Shown here: piece after piece, positions 17,311 to 26,469 of the stretch
Numbering within the stretch: position 1 is the stretch's first letter
Layout of the letters: every line of letters begins with the position of its first letter
Source of the DNA: Candidatus Zhuqueibacterota bacterium
Lineage (GTDB): Bacteria; Zhuqueibacterota; Zhuqueibacteria; Residuimicrobiales; Oceaniaggregativiventaceae
Assembly (NCBI GenBank): GCA_014728085.1
Contig: WJMF01000178.1
Location: forward strand, 1 to 64,000
Direction of reading: 5' to 3'
Length of the DNA: 64,000 bases
The notes under the pieces: generated by a model
Database searches by the model: none
Seen by the model: the letters and a program-made list of their open reading frames with translations, nothing else
What the model was told of the DNA's origin: nothing
Position numbers and translations under genes: made by a program

Positions 17311-19254
17311 TCATTCTCCGCTTTTAACAGGATCATCATTTGTTGTCTGAATATTATCGATTTCAAAAATACTTGCGCCAACTTTTAAATCAGCACCCGG
17401 CAAATCTTCCTGGTACAAGCCCGGATTACCGGGTTCTCCATCAACGATGAAAGGTCTTACGTCACCGCGCCAGGGTCCGGTTCTAAATACAATTCTCTGT
17501 AAAGACTCTGTTTTGACAGCAAAAGGAATTTTTTCTTTGACCAACTCTTTGTCTACATAGACATCGTAGGATTGAGTTTCACAATCCAGTTTTAACTCGA
17601 TATCCCGCCAATCCCCCACTGAATATTCAACGGGATCAATTTCCAGAGGGCCTCTGTCGAACATAAGCCACTCTTCCGAAAAGAGAAGACGCAGCGGTCT
17701 TTTACCCTTGATATCATGAATTTCAAATTCCAATTTGGCGGAACCGAGCCGGACTTGGTTTATGCTGAATTTGACTGAAAGCTTTTTGCTCGCCGGAATG
17801 AGTTTTTCAACTCGCAGGTAATCACAGGGTTCTTCGTCTGTTAATCTTAGAACGTTATCAGCAGATTGATCATTCTTTGATGTGATTTCGGCAGGGGCCC
17901 ATTTAGGCACATAAAAACTCCACTCTGCTAAATCGGCTATCTCATTGATATCATCAAATGATTCGTTAATGTGCTCATCAGCAATTCCGGTGACGGGAAC
18001 TTTTATTTTCGATATCCAGATATCTTCTTTGTTGACACTATATGTAATCCATATATCATTCCCCGGCGGATTACCATTACCCGGCACAATCCCGCGAATA
18101 TATTGCGGTCCTAAACTTTTATGAATGCCCTGATATCTCAACGGTGGCACTTGACCATTAATGCAAAGCATATCATCAAAACAATGACCATCTTTACCTG
18201 TGATAACAACCAGCGGAAATCGATTTCTCAATGAAGCCGAATGGTTATAAATCAGAGCGTATCTGTTATCCTCCGTTCTCTGTCCCCAGACTTTTGCCCC
18301 GCAGGTTTTAAGAGTAGGACAGGTTGCAATACTTGTCCACGTTTTACCGTAATCTGAACTCAGTGCAGCAAGATTATACTTCCATAACCCAACCACTATA
18401 TCATCAGGTCTTTGATAATAACAAAGCGCCTTAATTACATGTTCACCAATATCAATAGTGTAAAATCCATCTTTAGCTCTATCCATTTCCCACCATTGCA
18501 GAGTTGCCACTTTATCGGCAAGCAAATCCTCACATGCCTGGCGAAATGCCTGATCATCACTTTTTTTGTAAAAGGGGTAATCCGTATTGGTTTCATTCCA
18601 TCCGGCATGCCGGTTATAACGAATAAAGTAAATCGGACCAAATGAGCCGTCTTTATAGATTTCTCTGACAACTCTTCCCGGTCCTTGCCCCAGGTTCGGG
18701 CTATGTCTGGGTGTGGCACAATAACTGTAAAACCCTATTGTAAGAAGTTTACCACTGGGCGCCACATAAAATCCCATCCGCTGATGCATCACTGAAGCCA
18801 TACCTTTCGGTATATATCCAAAGCCGGCATCAATCTCAGGGAGTACATAAACAGGAAAAACAACTTTAGGAGCAGTCCAATCATATCCGTTTTCCGAAAC
18901 AGCAATCAAAGTTCTGCCGGGAGCACCGTGTTCTTCTTTCAAATTACTTAAATACTGCAAATAAAATTTACCATTCCAAAATGTCAACATCGGAGCATGG
19001 CTGTATGTCCACCCAATCAAGCCCCCCTCTGCCGGATTGGAACGGTTGGCTCTAAAGACCTGAAAAGTATGTACACCAACGGCATGCGGTAATTTTCCAT
19101 CATAGAAATACTTGTTTGTTTGACGGTTTCCGATATATTTGACCGGTTCACCTTTGCTTTCTTCTATTGAGGGCGGATACTCTTTTTGAGCCGGAATGCC
19201 AATATTGAAAAACAAAATTACTATTATAATTATCTTTGGAAATAGTTTTCGCAT
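17311..19254 (-). CDS. Secreted beta-propeller protein with C-terminal jelly-roll domain (paralogue of 26470-28428)
   Basis: The 647-residue protein has a Sec signal (IIIIVILFFNIGIPAQ). Residues about 55-430 form a propeller-type domain with HAVGVHTFQVFRANRSNP, RTLIAVSENGYDWTAP, MHQRMGFYVAPSGKLLTIGF, RVVREI followed by FGPIYFIRYNRHAGWNE, and SSDYGKTWTSIA. Residues about 450-640 look like a concanavalin-type jelly roll (KLDCETQSYDVYVDKELV, RIVFRTGPWRGDV). The same two-domain layout and many identical motifs occur in 26470-28428. I know no characterised function. Seven-bladed propellers of this general kind include rhamnosidases and polysaccharide lyases, so a glycan-active enzyme is plausible. 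It is translationally linked to the cupin gene. Confidence 0.7.
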   Translation of the reverse strand: MRKLFPKIIIIVILFFNIGIPAQKEYPPSIEESKGEPVKYIGNRQTNKYFYDGKLPHAVGVHTFQVFRANRSNPAEGGLIGWTYSHAPMLTFWNGKFYLQYLSNLKEEHGAPGRTLIAVSENGYDWTAPKVVFPVYVLPEIDAGFGYIPKGMASVMHQRMGFYVAPSGKLLTIGFYSYCATPRHSPNLGQGPGRVVREIYKDGSFGPIYFIRYNRHAGWNETNTDYPFYKKSDDQAFRQACEDLLADKVATLQWWEMDRAKDGFYTIDIGEHVIKALCYYQRPDDIVVGLWKYNLAALSSDYGKTWTSIATCPTLKTCGAKVWGQRTEDNRYALIYNHSASLRNRFPLVVITGKDGHCFDDMLCINGQVPPLRYQGIHKSLGPQYIRGIVPGNGNPPGNDIWITYSVNKEDIWISKIKVPVTGIADEHINESFDDINEIADLAEWSFYVPKWAPAEITSKNDQSADNVLRLTDEEPCDYLRVEKLIPASKKLSVKFSINQVRLGSAKLEFEIHDIKGKRPLRLLFSEEWLMFDRGPLEIDPVEYSVGDWRDIELKLDCETQSYDVYVDKELVKEKIPFAVKTESLQRIVFRTGPWRGDVRPFIVDGEPGNPGLYQEDLPGADLKVGASIFEIDNIQTTNDDPVKSGE

Positions 19255-19362
19255 ATACTAAATTATCCAAATTTATTGGTTATATAACTTGTTTTTCGTT
19301 TTTAATAACATCTCTGTGAAATATAAATAATAAAAATTCGCATTCAAGTACGAATACTTGAA

Positions 19363-20496
19363 TTATGGCTTCCAAATGGATGCAGCGATATGCTGCTGCG
19401 GATGCTCACTTGTTGCCCAATAATATATGGCTACCAAATTACCCTCTGCGGTTTGTACAATTCTCGGGTAGCCGAGATCTCTCATTCTTCCGGTTTCTGT
19501 TCTGATAAAATCATCCCGAATAACAAATTCGGGTTCCCAGGTTTCTCCATGATCGTTGCTGTATCTTCCAAGTATTTGAAGCGTTGTCCGGTTTCCGTAT
19601 ATTGCGCATAATCTGCCGTCATCAAGTTTAACCAAAGCGGCAGGATTACCGTTGTGTTCTCCTGTATCGCCAACCTTGCTCAAAAATCTCCAAGTATATC
19701 CGCCATCAGTCGATTTGTATGCATCAATCCAGCATTGATTCCTGTCGGAGATATTTCTTCGCCTTGCAACCATAACAAATTCATTTTCGGAAATTTGAAC
19801 CGTATTGGGCATGGCATTTCTATATGGATCTTCACAAGGAACGACCCAGGGTGAAATGATTTCAAACGTCAAACCGCCATCGTTCGTTTTTATAACCGAA
19901 ATGTCATCGGATAATCCCGTACCGTCAATTCGAGACGTAATAAAAATCAAACATTCATTTTCACTCAATACAATGTAATCCGTTCTTGGAGTAAGAATGC
20001 GGGCCTCGAATCTTTTATGTTTATGAATATCCCCAAGGCAAAAAGGGCCATTCCATGTATTTCCTTTATCATAAGAATAATAGAAAGCGCCTTCTGGATC
20101 TTTATTACCGTGATAAGTAGAACCCAATATCCGCATTGCAAAATTTTCATGCTTGAAATTAACGGGTTCTTGTAATTTTGATTTTGTGCCACCATCATCA
20201 ACAAAATTTTCAGGATCAAACATAGTCCATGTTTTTCCGCCATCTTTACTTCGTGTCAGCAGACTTGAAAAAGGCGCATTTTCCTTTATATTGTGACCAT
20301 CAGCTTTTGCATATTCTACCTGGGTAAACCCGACTAGTATTTCATTCCCCCAAACCCAGACACCATTATTAGCAGGCCAACCATGAAAATGATCTTTTTC
20401 AACAGCGGCTATGGTATGTTCAAACTCTGATGGTTGCGCAACAAGACTATACAGAGAAAAAAGAAAAACTAAAATTGACAAATAAAATATTTTCAT
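19363..20496 (-). CDS. Secreted sialidase-like (Asp-box) propeller protein
   Basis: The 377-residue protein has a Sec signal (LSILVFLFSLYSLVAQ) and a single sialidase-type propeller. Asp boxes are visible as SKDGGKTWT, SYDKGNTWN, TNDGGLTFE, STDGGYTWR and SNDHGETWE. It is the stand-alone paralogue of the propeller in 12677-14284, sharing GWPANNG, EILVGF, SENEFVMVARRR-type and LVAIYYW strands, but it lacks the PA14 domain and the lipid anchor. Glycan hydrolase activity is likely from the family, but true sialidase activity is not shown. A BNR protein gene and a LamG protein gene flank it in the same orientation. Confidence 0.82.
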   Translation of the reverse strand: MKIFYLSILVFLFSLYSLVAQPSEFEHTIAAVEKDHFHGWPANNGVWVWGNEILVGFTQVEYAKADGHNIKENAPFSSLLTRSKDGGKTWTMFDPENFVDDGGTKSKLQEPVNFKHENFAMRILGSTYHGNKDPEGAFYYSYDKGNTWNGPFCLGDIHKHKRFEARILTPRTDYIVLSENECLIFITSRIDGTGLSDDISVIKTNDGGLTFEIISPWVVPCEDPYRNAMPNTVQISENEFVMVARRRNISDRNQCWIDAYKSTDGGYTWRFLSKVGDTGEHNGNPAALVKLDDGRLCAIYGNRTTLQILGRYSNDHGETWEPEFVIRDDFIRTETGRMRDLGYPRIVQTAEGNLVAIYYWATSEHPQQHIAASIWKP

Positions 20497-20537
20497 TAAA
20501 TATTCCTTTAGATTTTATTGATATTCCAATCCGGTTT

Positions 20538-23033
20538 TTACTGGTTCAAAAACTGCATAGAATAGAGTTTTGTACCTCTCATTCGAAAAACAAGTTTTAC
20601 CACTTTACCTTCAAGCGGAGAAACATCTTTTGTCGTTTTTACTTTTTTCAATATTTCAGTAGATTCACCTTCACCAATACTCACATCTGTAAATTCCTCG
20701 CGATTTTGAATCCATTCAACTTTTTCATTAATAAAATCACCATTGATGTAAATACAATCATCCACTGAAAAACCTTTAATCGGATTATCATGCGCATCCA
20801 CAAAACCAACCTGGGTATAACCTACCGCATCGGTGTCAATATTGAGAACAAGTCTATTTCCCTCAAAAATAAACGGCTTTGTTTGTATAACTGCTTCTTT
20901 TTCATAGGGACTGTCAATCGATATGAATCCGTCCAGCCTTTGTACCAATCGAAATACGGCTCTCTTGTCATCATACTTTACCCAGGCGGAATGATAATGC
21001 GGTTCAGCAAAATAATACTGCCACAGTTCATTTCCACGCCGGACCATACCATGCGCGATATAGGCTGTTTTTACGTCAATTCCCTCATGCTTTCCAATGG
21101 GAACATAGGCGGGTTGATAATACCTTGTCCAGTTCAGCCCGTTGCGACTCACGGCGATCTGGGTCTCAATCGGCCCGGCGCCCCGCAGTCGTGTCGAATC
21201 TATTAATATCTGCCGTGTCAGCGGTCCATCCTCTTCGTAATGAAAATAGGTGATCGGAAAAGAGATATACGTATCCGGAGCATACTCGTATTTTATAGCT
21301 TTGGTAATATAAATGTCCATTCCAACGGGGTCGTCCAAGGTTGGATCAAAGATGTGCGGAAATTCCAGACCAAAATCACCGGGCGTCAACGGACCATTGT
21401 CAAGCCACCAGGGCTGGGGTTCGCGTAGCCTGTATTTTTTGTCGAGCTTCCAATAGTCGTTTTGGCTTAAAGGTTCATATTTTACAGGTTCGAAAAGATT
21501 TTCAGCTTGAGTAATGACCGTACTTCTTTGAGTGGCGCCGCCCGGTGTGTGAAATATACCGGTCCGGTGGGTTGAAACATACATCTGTCGCTGGTCATCA
21601 TAAAATGTACAGGATTGCGTACCACTTCTAAAGGGTATTAAAGCCATTTTCTGCCGGCTCCAGCTCCAGCCGTCCGCAGAGGTATAAAGATAGACACCAC
21701 GGTTATGATAACTGGATATATATTTCCATCGATGCTTATCTTTGCCATTCGGATCGATAAAAGGGTTGCCTTTACCGCCAACAGGTTCGGCAATAACAAT
21801 ATTATTCCTGCCGCGATATGTTATGCCGGTATTGGGCGCTTTAAAATTCACCCCGTCGCGGGATGTATGAACAATCATATAATCATCATGGGCGGAATTA
21901 TAGATCCGGATTAATCCGTCCTCATCTTCGATAACGGTTAAATGTTTTCTAAAGGGGCCTTTAATGTTCCCGATAACCAGTTCTTTTTTTTCCGGAGGAT
22001 TGACTGTAAACTCGACATCGCCGACGGTCTCAAGAAACGCATCATCGATAAACAGATGTTTTCTGCCGCCCAATTGTATCGGCGTATCATCTTTGGATTC
22101 ATCATCAAACAACAAAGGCGGTCCTTTTGCAAGTTGATCCGCAACGTATCCCTCCTGATAAATACTGGAAAAGCTTGGAGGCGGATTAAATTCATTTGTA
22201 TAAACCGGATCAGCAGAAAATCTCAATTCATCTATTTTGCCTTGCAGAGGATTTTCCCACAGACCATCCCGGCCAATACTCATATAATCTTCTTCAGTAG
22301 ACTCGAGTTTCCTGATCGTGACGTTATTCACCGAGGACAGTAATTTTCCATCCACAAAATGATCAATTTTTTCTTCATCAGCGAAATGCACAAATGCAAC
22401 ATGATGCCACTTTTTAAATGTGAGCTTTGTGGGCAGAGTAACAGTGCTTTGTATCATCGGATTAAGGAAATTAAATGAATTATTCTTTAGATTCAGACTT
22501 AGACGTGTTACTTTTTCATTCTCACCTCTTGGTCCCGCTCCAATTTCAAAGACCGTTCCGGTGTCAGTATCTCGATGTAAATAAAACCAGAATTCTACAG
22601 TCCAGTCAAAATCACCCAGATTCATCGCAGTCGCTGTCGGACGTTTAAATCCAACCTCTTTACGCAAATGTGTTTCACCGCTGGTCATCAAAGCCGCAAA
22701 TTCGGCATTATACCAGGTCAAAGGTGCAATTGTTCGCCCTGGAGGAGGGTCGAGCTTTACAAGTCCGAACTTTCGCTCACCGTCGGGCAGCCTAATTTCA
22801 GGATGCATCAGGGGCTGAAGCGCATTTCCGAATTTGCCCCTAACAATTCTCCCACCCAGACCGAGCACAAGCGGCAGGTTGTGTGCCGAGCTGTTTTCTA
22901 AAACCTGACTCGGGTATAAATCGCATTGTTCATCAAACAGCCAAAGAGAAACAGTATGATCCTCCTTTGGGGCAGATAACAGGGTTACGTAAAAAAATAA
23001 AATGACAGCAAACAACACGTTGTGATTCAACAT
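20538..23033 (-). CDS. Secreted LamG plus five-bladed propeller protein (paralogue of 23054-25495)
   Basis: An 831-residue secreted protein with a signal (VLFAVILFFYVTLLSAP). Residues about 25-290 form a LamG/concanavalin-like module (LGDFDWTVEFWFYL, KKWHHVAFVHFADEEKIDHF, GKIDELRFS). Residues about 320-720 form a GH32/GH43-like propeller region (RKHLFIDDAFLETV, GPFRKHLTVIEDEDGLIRIY, HRWKYISSYHNRGVYLYTSA, PLTPGDFGLEFPHIFDP). A terminal beta domain with NIDTDAVGYTQVGFVD follows. Numerous acidic residues in blade strands are compatible with a glycosidase, but I cannot name the family. The next upstream gene encodes a close relative. The ATG is preceded by AGAGGT. Confidence 0.7.
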   Translation of the reverse strand: MLNHNVLFAVILFFYVTLLSAPKEDHTVSLWLFDEQCDLYPSQVLENSSAHNLPLVLGLGGRIVRGKFGNALQPLMHPEIRLPDGERKFGLVKLDPPPGRTIAPLTWYNAEFAALMTSGETHLRKEVGFKRPTATAMNLGDFDWTVEFWFYLHRDTDTGTVFEIGAGPRGENEKVTRLSLNLKNNSFNFLNPMIQSTVTLPTKLTFKKWHHVAFVHFADEEKIDHFVDGKLLSSVNNVTIRKLESTEEDYMSIGRDGLWENPLQGKIDELRFSADPVYTNEFNPPPSFSSIYQEGYVADQLAKGPPLLFDDESKDDTPIQLGGRKHLFIDDAFLETVGDVEFTVNPPEKKELVIGNIKGPFRKHLTVIEDEDGLIRIYNSAHDDYMIVHTSRDGVNFKAPNTGITYRGRNNIVIAEPVGGKGNPFIDPNGKDKHRWKYISSYHNRGVYLYTSADGWSWSRQKMALIPFRSGTQSCTFYDDQRQMYVSTHRTGIFHTPGGATQRSTVITQAENLFEPVKYEPLSQNDYWKLDKKYRLREPQPWWLDNGPLTPGDFGLEFPHIFDPTLDDPVGMDIYITKAIKYEYAPDTYISFPITYFHYEEDGPLTRQILIDSTRLRGAGPIETQIAVSRNGLNWTRYYQPAYVPIGKHEGIDVKTAYIAHGMVRRGNELWQYYFAEPHYHSAWVKYDDKRAVFRLVQRLDGFISIDSPYEKEAVIQTKPFIFEGNRLVLNIDTDAVGYTQVGFVDAHDNPIKGFSVDDCIYINGDFINEKVEWIQNREEFTDVSIGEGESTEILKKVKTTKDVSPLEGKVVKLVFRMRGTKLYSMQFLNQ

Positions 23034-23053
23034 ATTCAGACCTCTTTTTCACT

Positions 23054-25495
23054 CTATTTATTTATAAATTGCAGGGCGTATAACTTTGATCCTCTCATCT
23101 TGAAAACAAGTTGCACTGTTTTTCCAGCCAGTTTTGATATATCTTTACCTTTATACATCCACTCAATTTCTTTTTTCAAGAAATCGCCATTGATATAAAC
23201 GCACTCATCAACTGCGAATCCTTCTATTGGGTTTCCATTCTCATCCAAAAATCCGACTTGAGCATAGCCTGTCGCATCGGTGTCTATATTTATTGCAAGT
23301 CTGTTGCCTTTAAAAACCAGCGGCTTTGTTATAACCGTTATCTCTTTCTCATAAGGAGAATCGACTGACACAAAACCGTCAGGTCTCTGAACCAGTTTTA
23401 TCACGGATCTTTTTTCATTATACTTTACCCAGGGTGAATGGTAATGCGGTTCACAGAACACATATTGCCAGATTTGGTTTTCACGTTGCACCATGCCATA
23501 GGCGATATAAGCGGTTTTAAAATCAATCCCCTGATGTCTTCCGATGCCGACATACGCGGGCCGTGGATATCTTTGCCAGTCAATGCCGTTGCGGCTTGCA
23601 GAGAATTGAGTCTCAAGCGGCCCGGAGCCGAGCTGTCGGTTCTCATCGCCAAGAGTCCGTCTTTCTTCCGGCAATGATTCTTCATAATGAAAATACATAA
23701 CAGGAAAAGCCACATACGTATCAGGGGCCCAGGCGTATTTATGAGCTTTGGGGACATAAACATCCGTTTCCCGTGGATCGAGGCTATCGATTGGCGAAAA
23801 AATCCAGGGATATTCCAGAGCAAAACCGCCGGGAGTAAGAGGCCCGTTATCAAGATACCAGGGAATGAGTTCAGCAACCCGTTTCCCCTCGGCCCTTTTT
23901 TTTGTTTCAGCCGGAGTAAGAGGATTGAACGGCCAGGGTCTTAATAAATCCTTTGTTTCCGTCATTACAAAGTCGCGCTGAGTATCTCCTGTTCTGGTGC
24001 GGCCGAAATCTGATCTGTGAAATGCCGTATAGACCTGTTTTTGATCATCATAATAAATATTGGCCTGTGAGCCCGAACGGAAAGGCAACACCGGTTGTTT
24101 ATAGCGTTGAAAGCTCAAACCGTCTTTGGAATGGAATATGGAAACAGCCCTGCGGTGATAGTCACTTATATATTTCCAGCGTTGATTGTCAGGCGCATTT
24201 GGATCCAGAAAAACAATCCCCATGCCTACGTTTTCATGCAGAACGATGTTGGTATGACCTTTATAGTGACCCTTTGGCAAATCGGGAGCTGTAAAATGAA
24301 CACCGTCCCTCGAAATCCATACAGCCAAATAGTCATCATCAACCGTGGTATAGATACGAATGTTTCCGTCTTTATCTTCAACAACACTGAGATGTTTTCG
24401 AAAAGGCCCCTTGATATTTTTCATAACGATTTCAGCCATGCGGGGGGGATTGACCACAAATTCAGCTTCTCCGGCTGTTTCAAGAAGGGCATCATCAATA
24501 AAAAGGTGTTTTCTAGAGCCCAGTTTGACAGGTAGAGCCGGTTTATCACCATCGAATAACAGTTCAGGCCCGGCAATCAATTCATTTGTTCTTTCCAGAT
24601 CATGCAGATAAGAAAAACTGGAAGGTGGCGTGAATTTGTCTGTATATATCATACCGTGAGAAAACCGCAATTCATCAATCCGGCCTTGCAGGGGTTCCTT
24701 CCACAGACCGTTTCTTCCCACACTCATATAATCCTGCTCACCCGCAGGCAGTTGTTTCAACTCTGCAGGATTCGCCCGGCTTGTCATCCTGCCATTGACA
24801 AAATGAGTTAAACGGTTTTCTCTTGAATCATATACAAATGCAAGATGCTGCCAAACCTCCGGTTCAAGTGACGAAGGGAGCTCAATCAGAGTTCTGCTCG
24901 GTTGATTATAGAAGATAAACCGGTTCATATCCCGGTCAAGTTTTAATGTTGTATATATCCGGTTCTCACCCCTGGGTCCCGAACCTGTTTCAAAGACTGT
25001 TCCCTTTGCATCCGCTTTGCGCAACGGATAAAACCAGAATTCCACAGTCCAGTCAAAATCACCGAGATTCAGATCTGTCCGGGTAACCCGGGGAAAACCG
25101 ACCTGCTTGCGGAGATGGGATTCTCCGCTCGTCATTAAAGCGGCAAAATCTGCATTGAACCAGGACATCGGTTCAACAGTCCGCCCATCAGGTACGGGTA
25201 TTTTTGTCAATCCAAATCTTACCGCATCCTTGATCTCTACAAAATCAAACTCTGCTTGTCTGACCGGCTCCAACGCATTTCCATATTTACCTTTTACCAT
25301 TTTCCCGCCCGAACCGATCACCATAGGGTAATCATTGTCAGACAAATTGGACAGAACACAACTCGGATAAATACCCTGTTGTTCATCGAATGGCCAGAAA
25401 GCGATTGTGCTTTTATCGGTTTCCCGGGAATTGGTGCTGGTGGTCAGCATAAACAGGATTCCGATTATCAAAAAAACCGTGATTTGTTTCATCAT
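23054..25495 (-). CDS. Secreted LamG plus five-bladed propeller protein (paralogue of 20538-23033)
   Basis: This protein of about 813 residues has the same domain order as its neighbour: signal peptide, LamG module (LGDFDWTVEFWFYPLRK, EVWQHLAFVYDSRENRL), propeller (SRKHLFIDDALLETAGEAEF, GPFRKHLSVVEDKDGNIRIY, QRWKYISDYHRRAVSIFHS) and terminal domain (INIDTDATGYAQVGFLDENG). The two genes are 20 bases apart, so they arose by tandem duplication or serve as a pair. By eye this copy is clearly richer in G+C than the other, which suggests old divergence or separate origins rather than a recent duplication. I placed the start at the ATG at 25495 with AAAGGT upstream; a TTG seven codons earlier is less likely. 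Function unknown, probably glycan-active. Confidence 0.7.
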   Translation of the reverse strand: MMKQITVFLIIGILFMLTTSTNSRETDKSTIAFWPFDEQQGIYPSCVLSNLSDNDYPMVIGSGGKMVKGKYGNALEPVRQAEFDFVEIKDAVRFGLTKIPVPDGRTVEPMSWFNADFAALMTSGESHLRKQVGFPRVTRTDLNLGDFDWTVEFWFYPLRKADAKGTVFETGSGPRGENRIYTTLKLDRDMNRFIFYNQPSRTLIELPSSLEPEVWQHLAFVYDSRENRLTHFVNGRMTSRANPAELKQLPAGEQDYMSVGRNGLWKEPLQGRIDELRFSHGMIYTDKFTPPSSFSYLHDLERTNELIAGPELLFDGDKPALPVKLGSRKHLFIDDALLETAGEAEFVVNPPRMAEIVMKNIKGPFRKHLSVVEDKDGNIRIYTTVDDDYLAVWISRDGVHFTAPDLPKGHYKGHTNIVLHENVGMGIVFLDPNAPDNQRWKYISDYHRRAVSIFHSKDGLSFQRYKQPVLPFRSGSQANIYYDDQKQVYTAFHRSDFGRTRTGDTQRDFVMTETKDLLRPWPFNPLTPAETKKRAEGKRVAELIPWYLDNGPLTPGGFALEYPWIFSPIDSLDPRETDVYVPKAHKYAWAPDTYVAFPVMYFHYEESLPEERRTLGDENRQLGSGPLETQFSASRNGIDWQRYPRPAYVGIGRHQGIDFKTAYIAYGMVQRENQIWQYVFCEPHYHSPWVKYNEKRSVIKLVQRPDGFVSVDSPYEKEITVITKPLVFKGNRLAINIDTDATGYAQVGFLDENGNPIEGFAVDECVYINGDFLKKEIEWMYKGKDISKLAGKTVQLVFKMRGSKLYALQFINK

Positions 25496-25517
25496 TTGAC
25501 CTTTATAACAAGACAAC

Positions 25518-26465
25518 TCAATTCTTTATAAACTCGTGCCGGGTTACGTTTATTAAATTTTTTGTTGTATCAATATCGACCAGGTGAAACGGACTTTTGC
25601 CATTATCGGCAAATGAGTCCGTTTCATAGACCGGGACTGTTTCAAAAAGGTCATCATTCACCCACCTGTGCCCATGACCCACAAATATTCCTTTTATTTG
25701 CTTATGATGTGCTTTAACCAGTGAGAAAAATTGCGGCTCTGTGTCAGGGGTGACAAGGTCTTTTGGCTTGCACCAAATTTTTATATGATCGGTTTTGACA
25801 GGATGATGAAAGAAAAGTAAAACCGGCAGCTCTTTTTGCAATTCCTTTTCCAGCCATTGCATTTGTTGGTCATCAAAAAACCGATCAAGATATCTTCCAC
25901 GCATACTGTTGAGAACCAGTAAATTCCATCCTTTATGTTCAATCGAATAATAGGGTTCAACATCCGCCAATTCATGCCATAGCACTTCCATTGTATCAAT
26001 ATCTTGAAATGAAAAAGGAGCATCGGAATCCCTGTCGCTGTCAATTTTATAATCATGGTTGCCGAGAGCGATATACCAGGGGATTTCAAGCCGGCTTGCT
26101 ATCTGTATAAACTTTGCCGCTCTTTGATTTTCAAGTTCATCCCCCCTATCTCTGAAACGTTGAAAGCTTGATACGACATCACCGGTTATTATGAGCATAT
26201 CCGGATTTTCAAACATCCCGTTATTAACTGCGCTGATTATATCAGCCAGACGTTGATCTTTTGTCTCATCGTTGCTGATATGAATATCACTGAGAATGAG
26301 CAGCGAATAGTCTTTATCAACCGGCTGTTTTCGAGTGTGCGTATTATTCTCACATGATATAAACAACCAGAATATGGCTATAAATACCAGGGTTACTAAT
26401 TGACATGTTTTTGGGCGATTGAACACAGTTGTGACCTCAATTTTTGATTTGACTTTTCCGGCCAA
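25518..26465 (-). CDS. Calcineurin-like metallophosphoesterase lipoprotein
   Basis: The 315-residue protein has all metallophosphoesterase motifs: LSDIHIS, IITGDVVSS, ALGNHDYKID, LFFHHPVK and VGHGHRWVND. The N-terminus contains a membrane segment ending in WLFISCENN, so it is probably a lipoprotein, although the first 20 residues are charged and the start is uncertain. The TTG used here lies four bases after the stop of the preceding propeller gene; a GTG 13 codons downstream is an alternative. It is the second envelope phosphoesterase of the island, after the PhoD-like protein, which suggests that phosphate diesters or esters are part of the substrate or its processing. Confidence 0.87.
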   Translation of the reverse strand: MAGKVKSKIEVTTVFNRPKTCQLVTLVFIAIFWLFISCENNTHTRKQPVDKDYSLLILSDIHISNDETKDQRLADIISAVNNGMFENPDMLIITGDVVSSFQRFRDRGDELENQRAAKFIQIASRLEIPWYIALGNHDYKIDSDRDSDAPFSFQDIDTMEVLWHELADVEPYYSIEHKGWNLLVLNSMRGRYLDRFFDDQQMQWLEKELQKELPVLLFFHHPVKTDHIKIWCKPKDLVTPDTEPQFFSLVKAHHKQIKGIFVGHGHRWVNDDLFETVPVYETDSFADNGKSPFHLVDIDTTKNLINVTRHEFIKN

Positions 26466-26469
26466 ATCG

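Noticed and set aside
16533-17381. Longer cupin reading frame starting at 17381
   Set aside because: It would overlap the upstream gene by 71 bases; a better ATG with a ribosome site lies at 17309.
12677-20496. Sialic acid utilisation locus based on the two sialidase-like proteins
   Set aside because: Asp-box propellers are not specific to sialidases, and no NanE, NanK or NagA-type genes are present; the DapA-family proteins alone do not prove sialate lyase activity.
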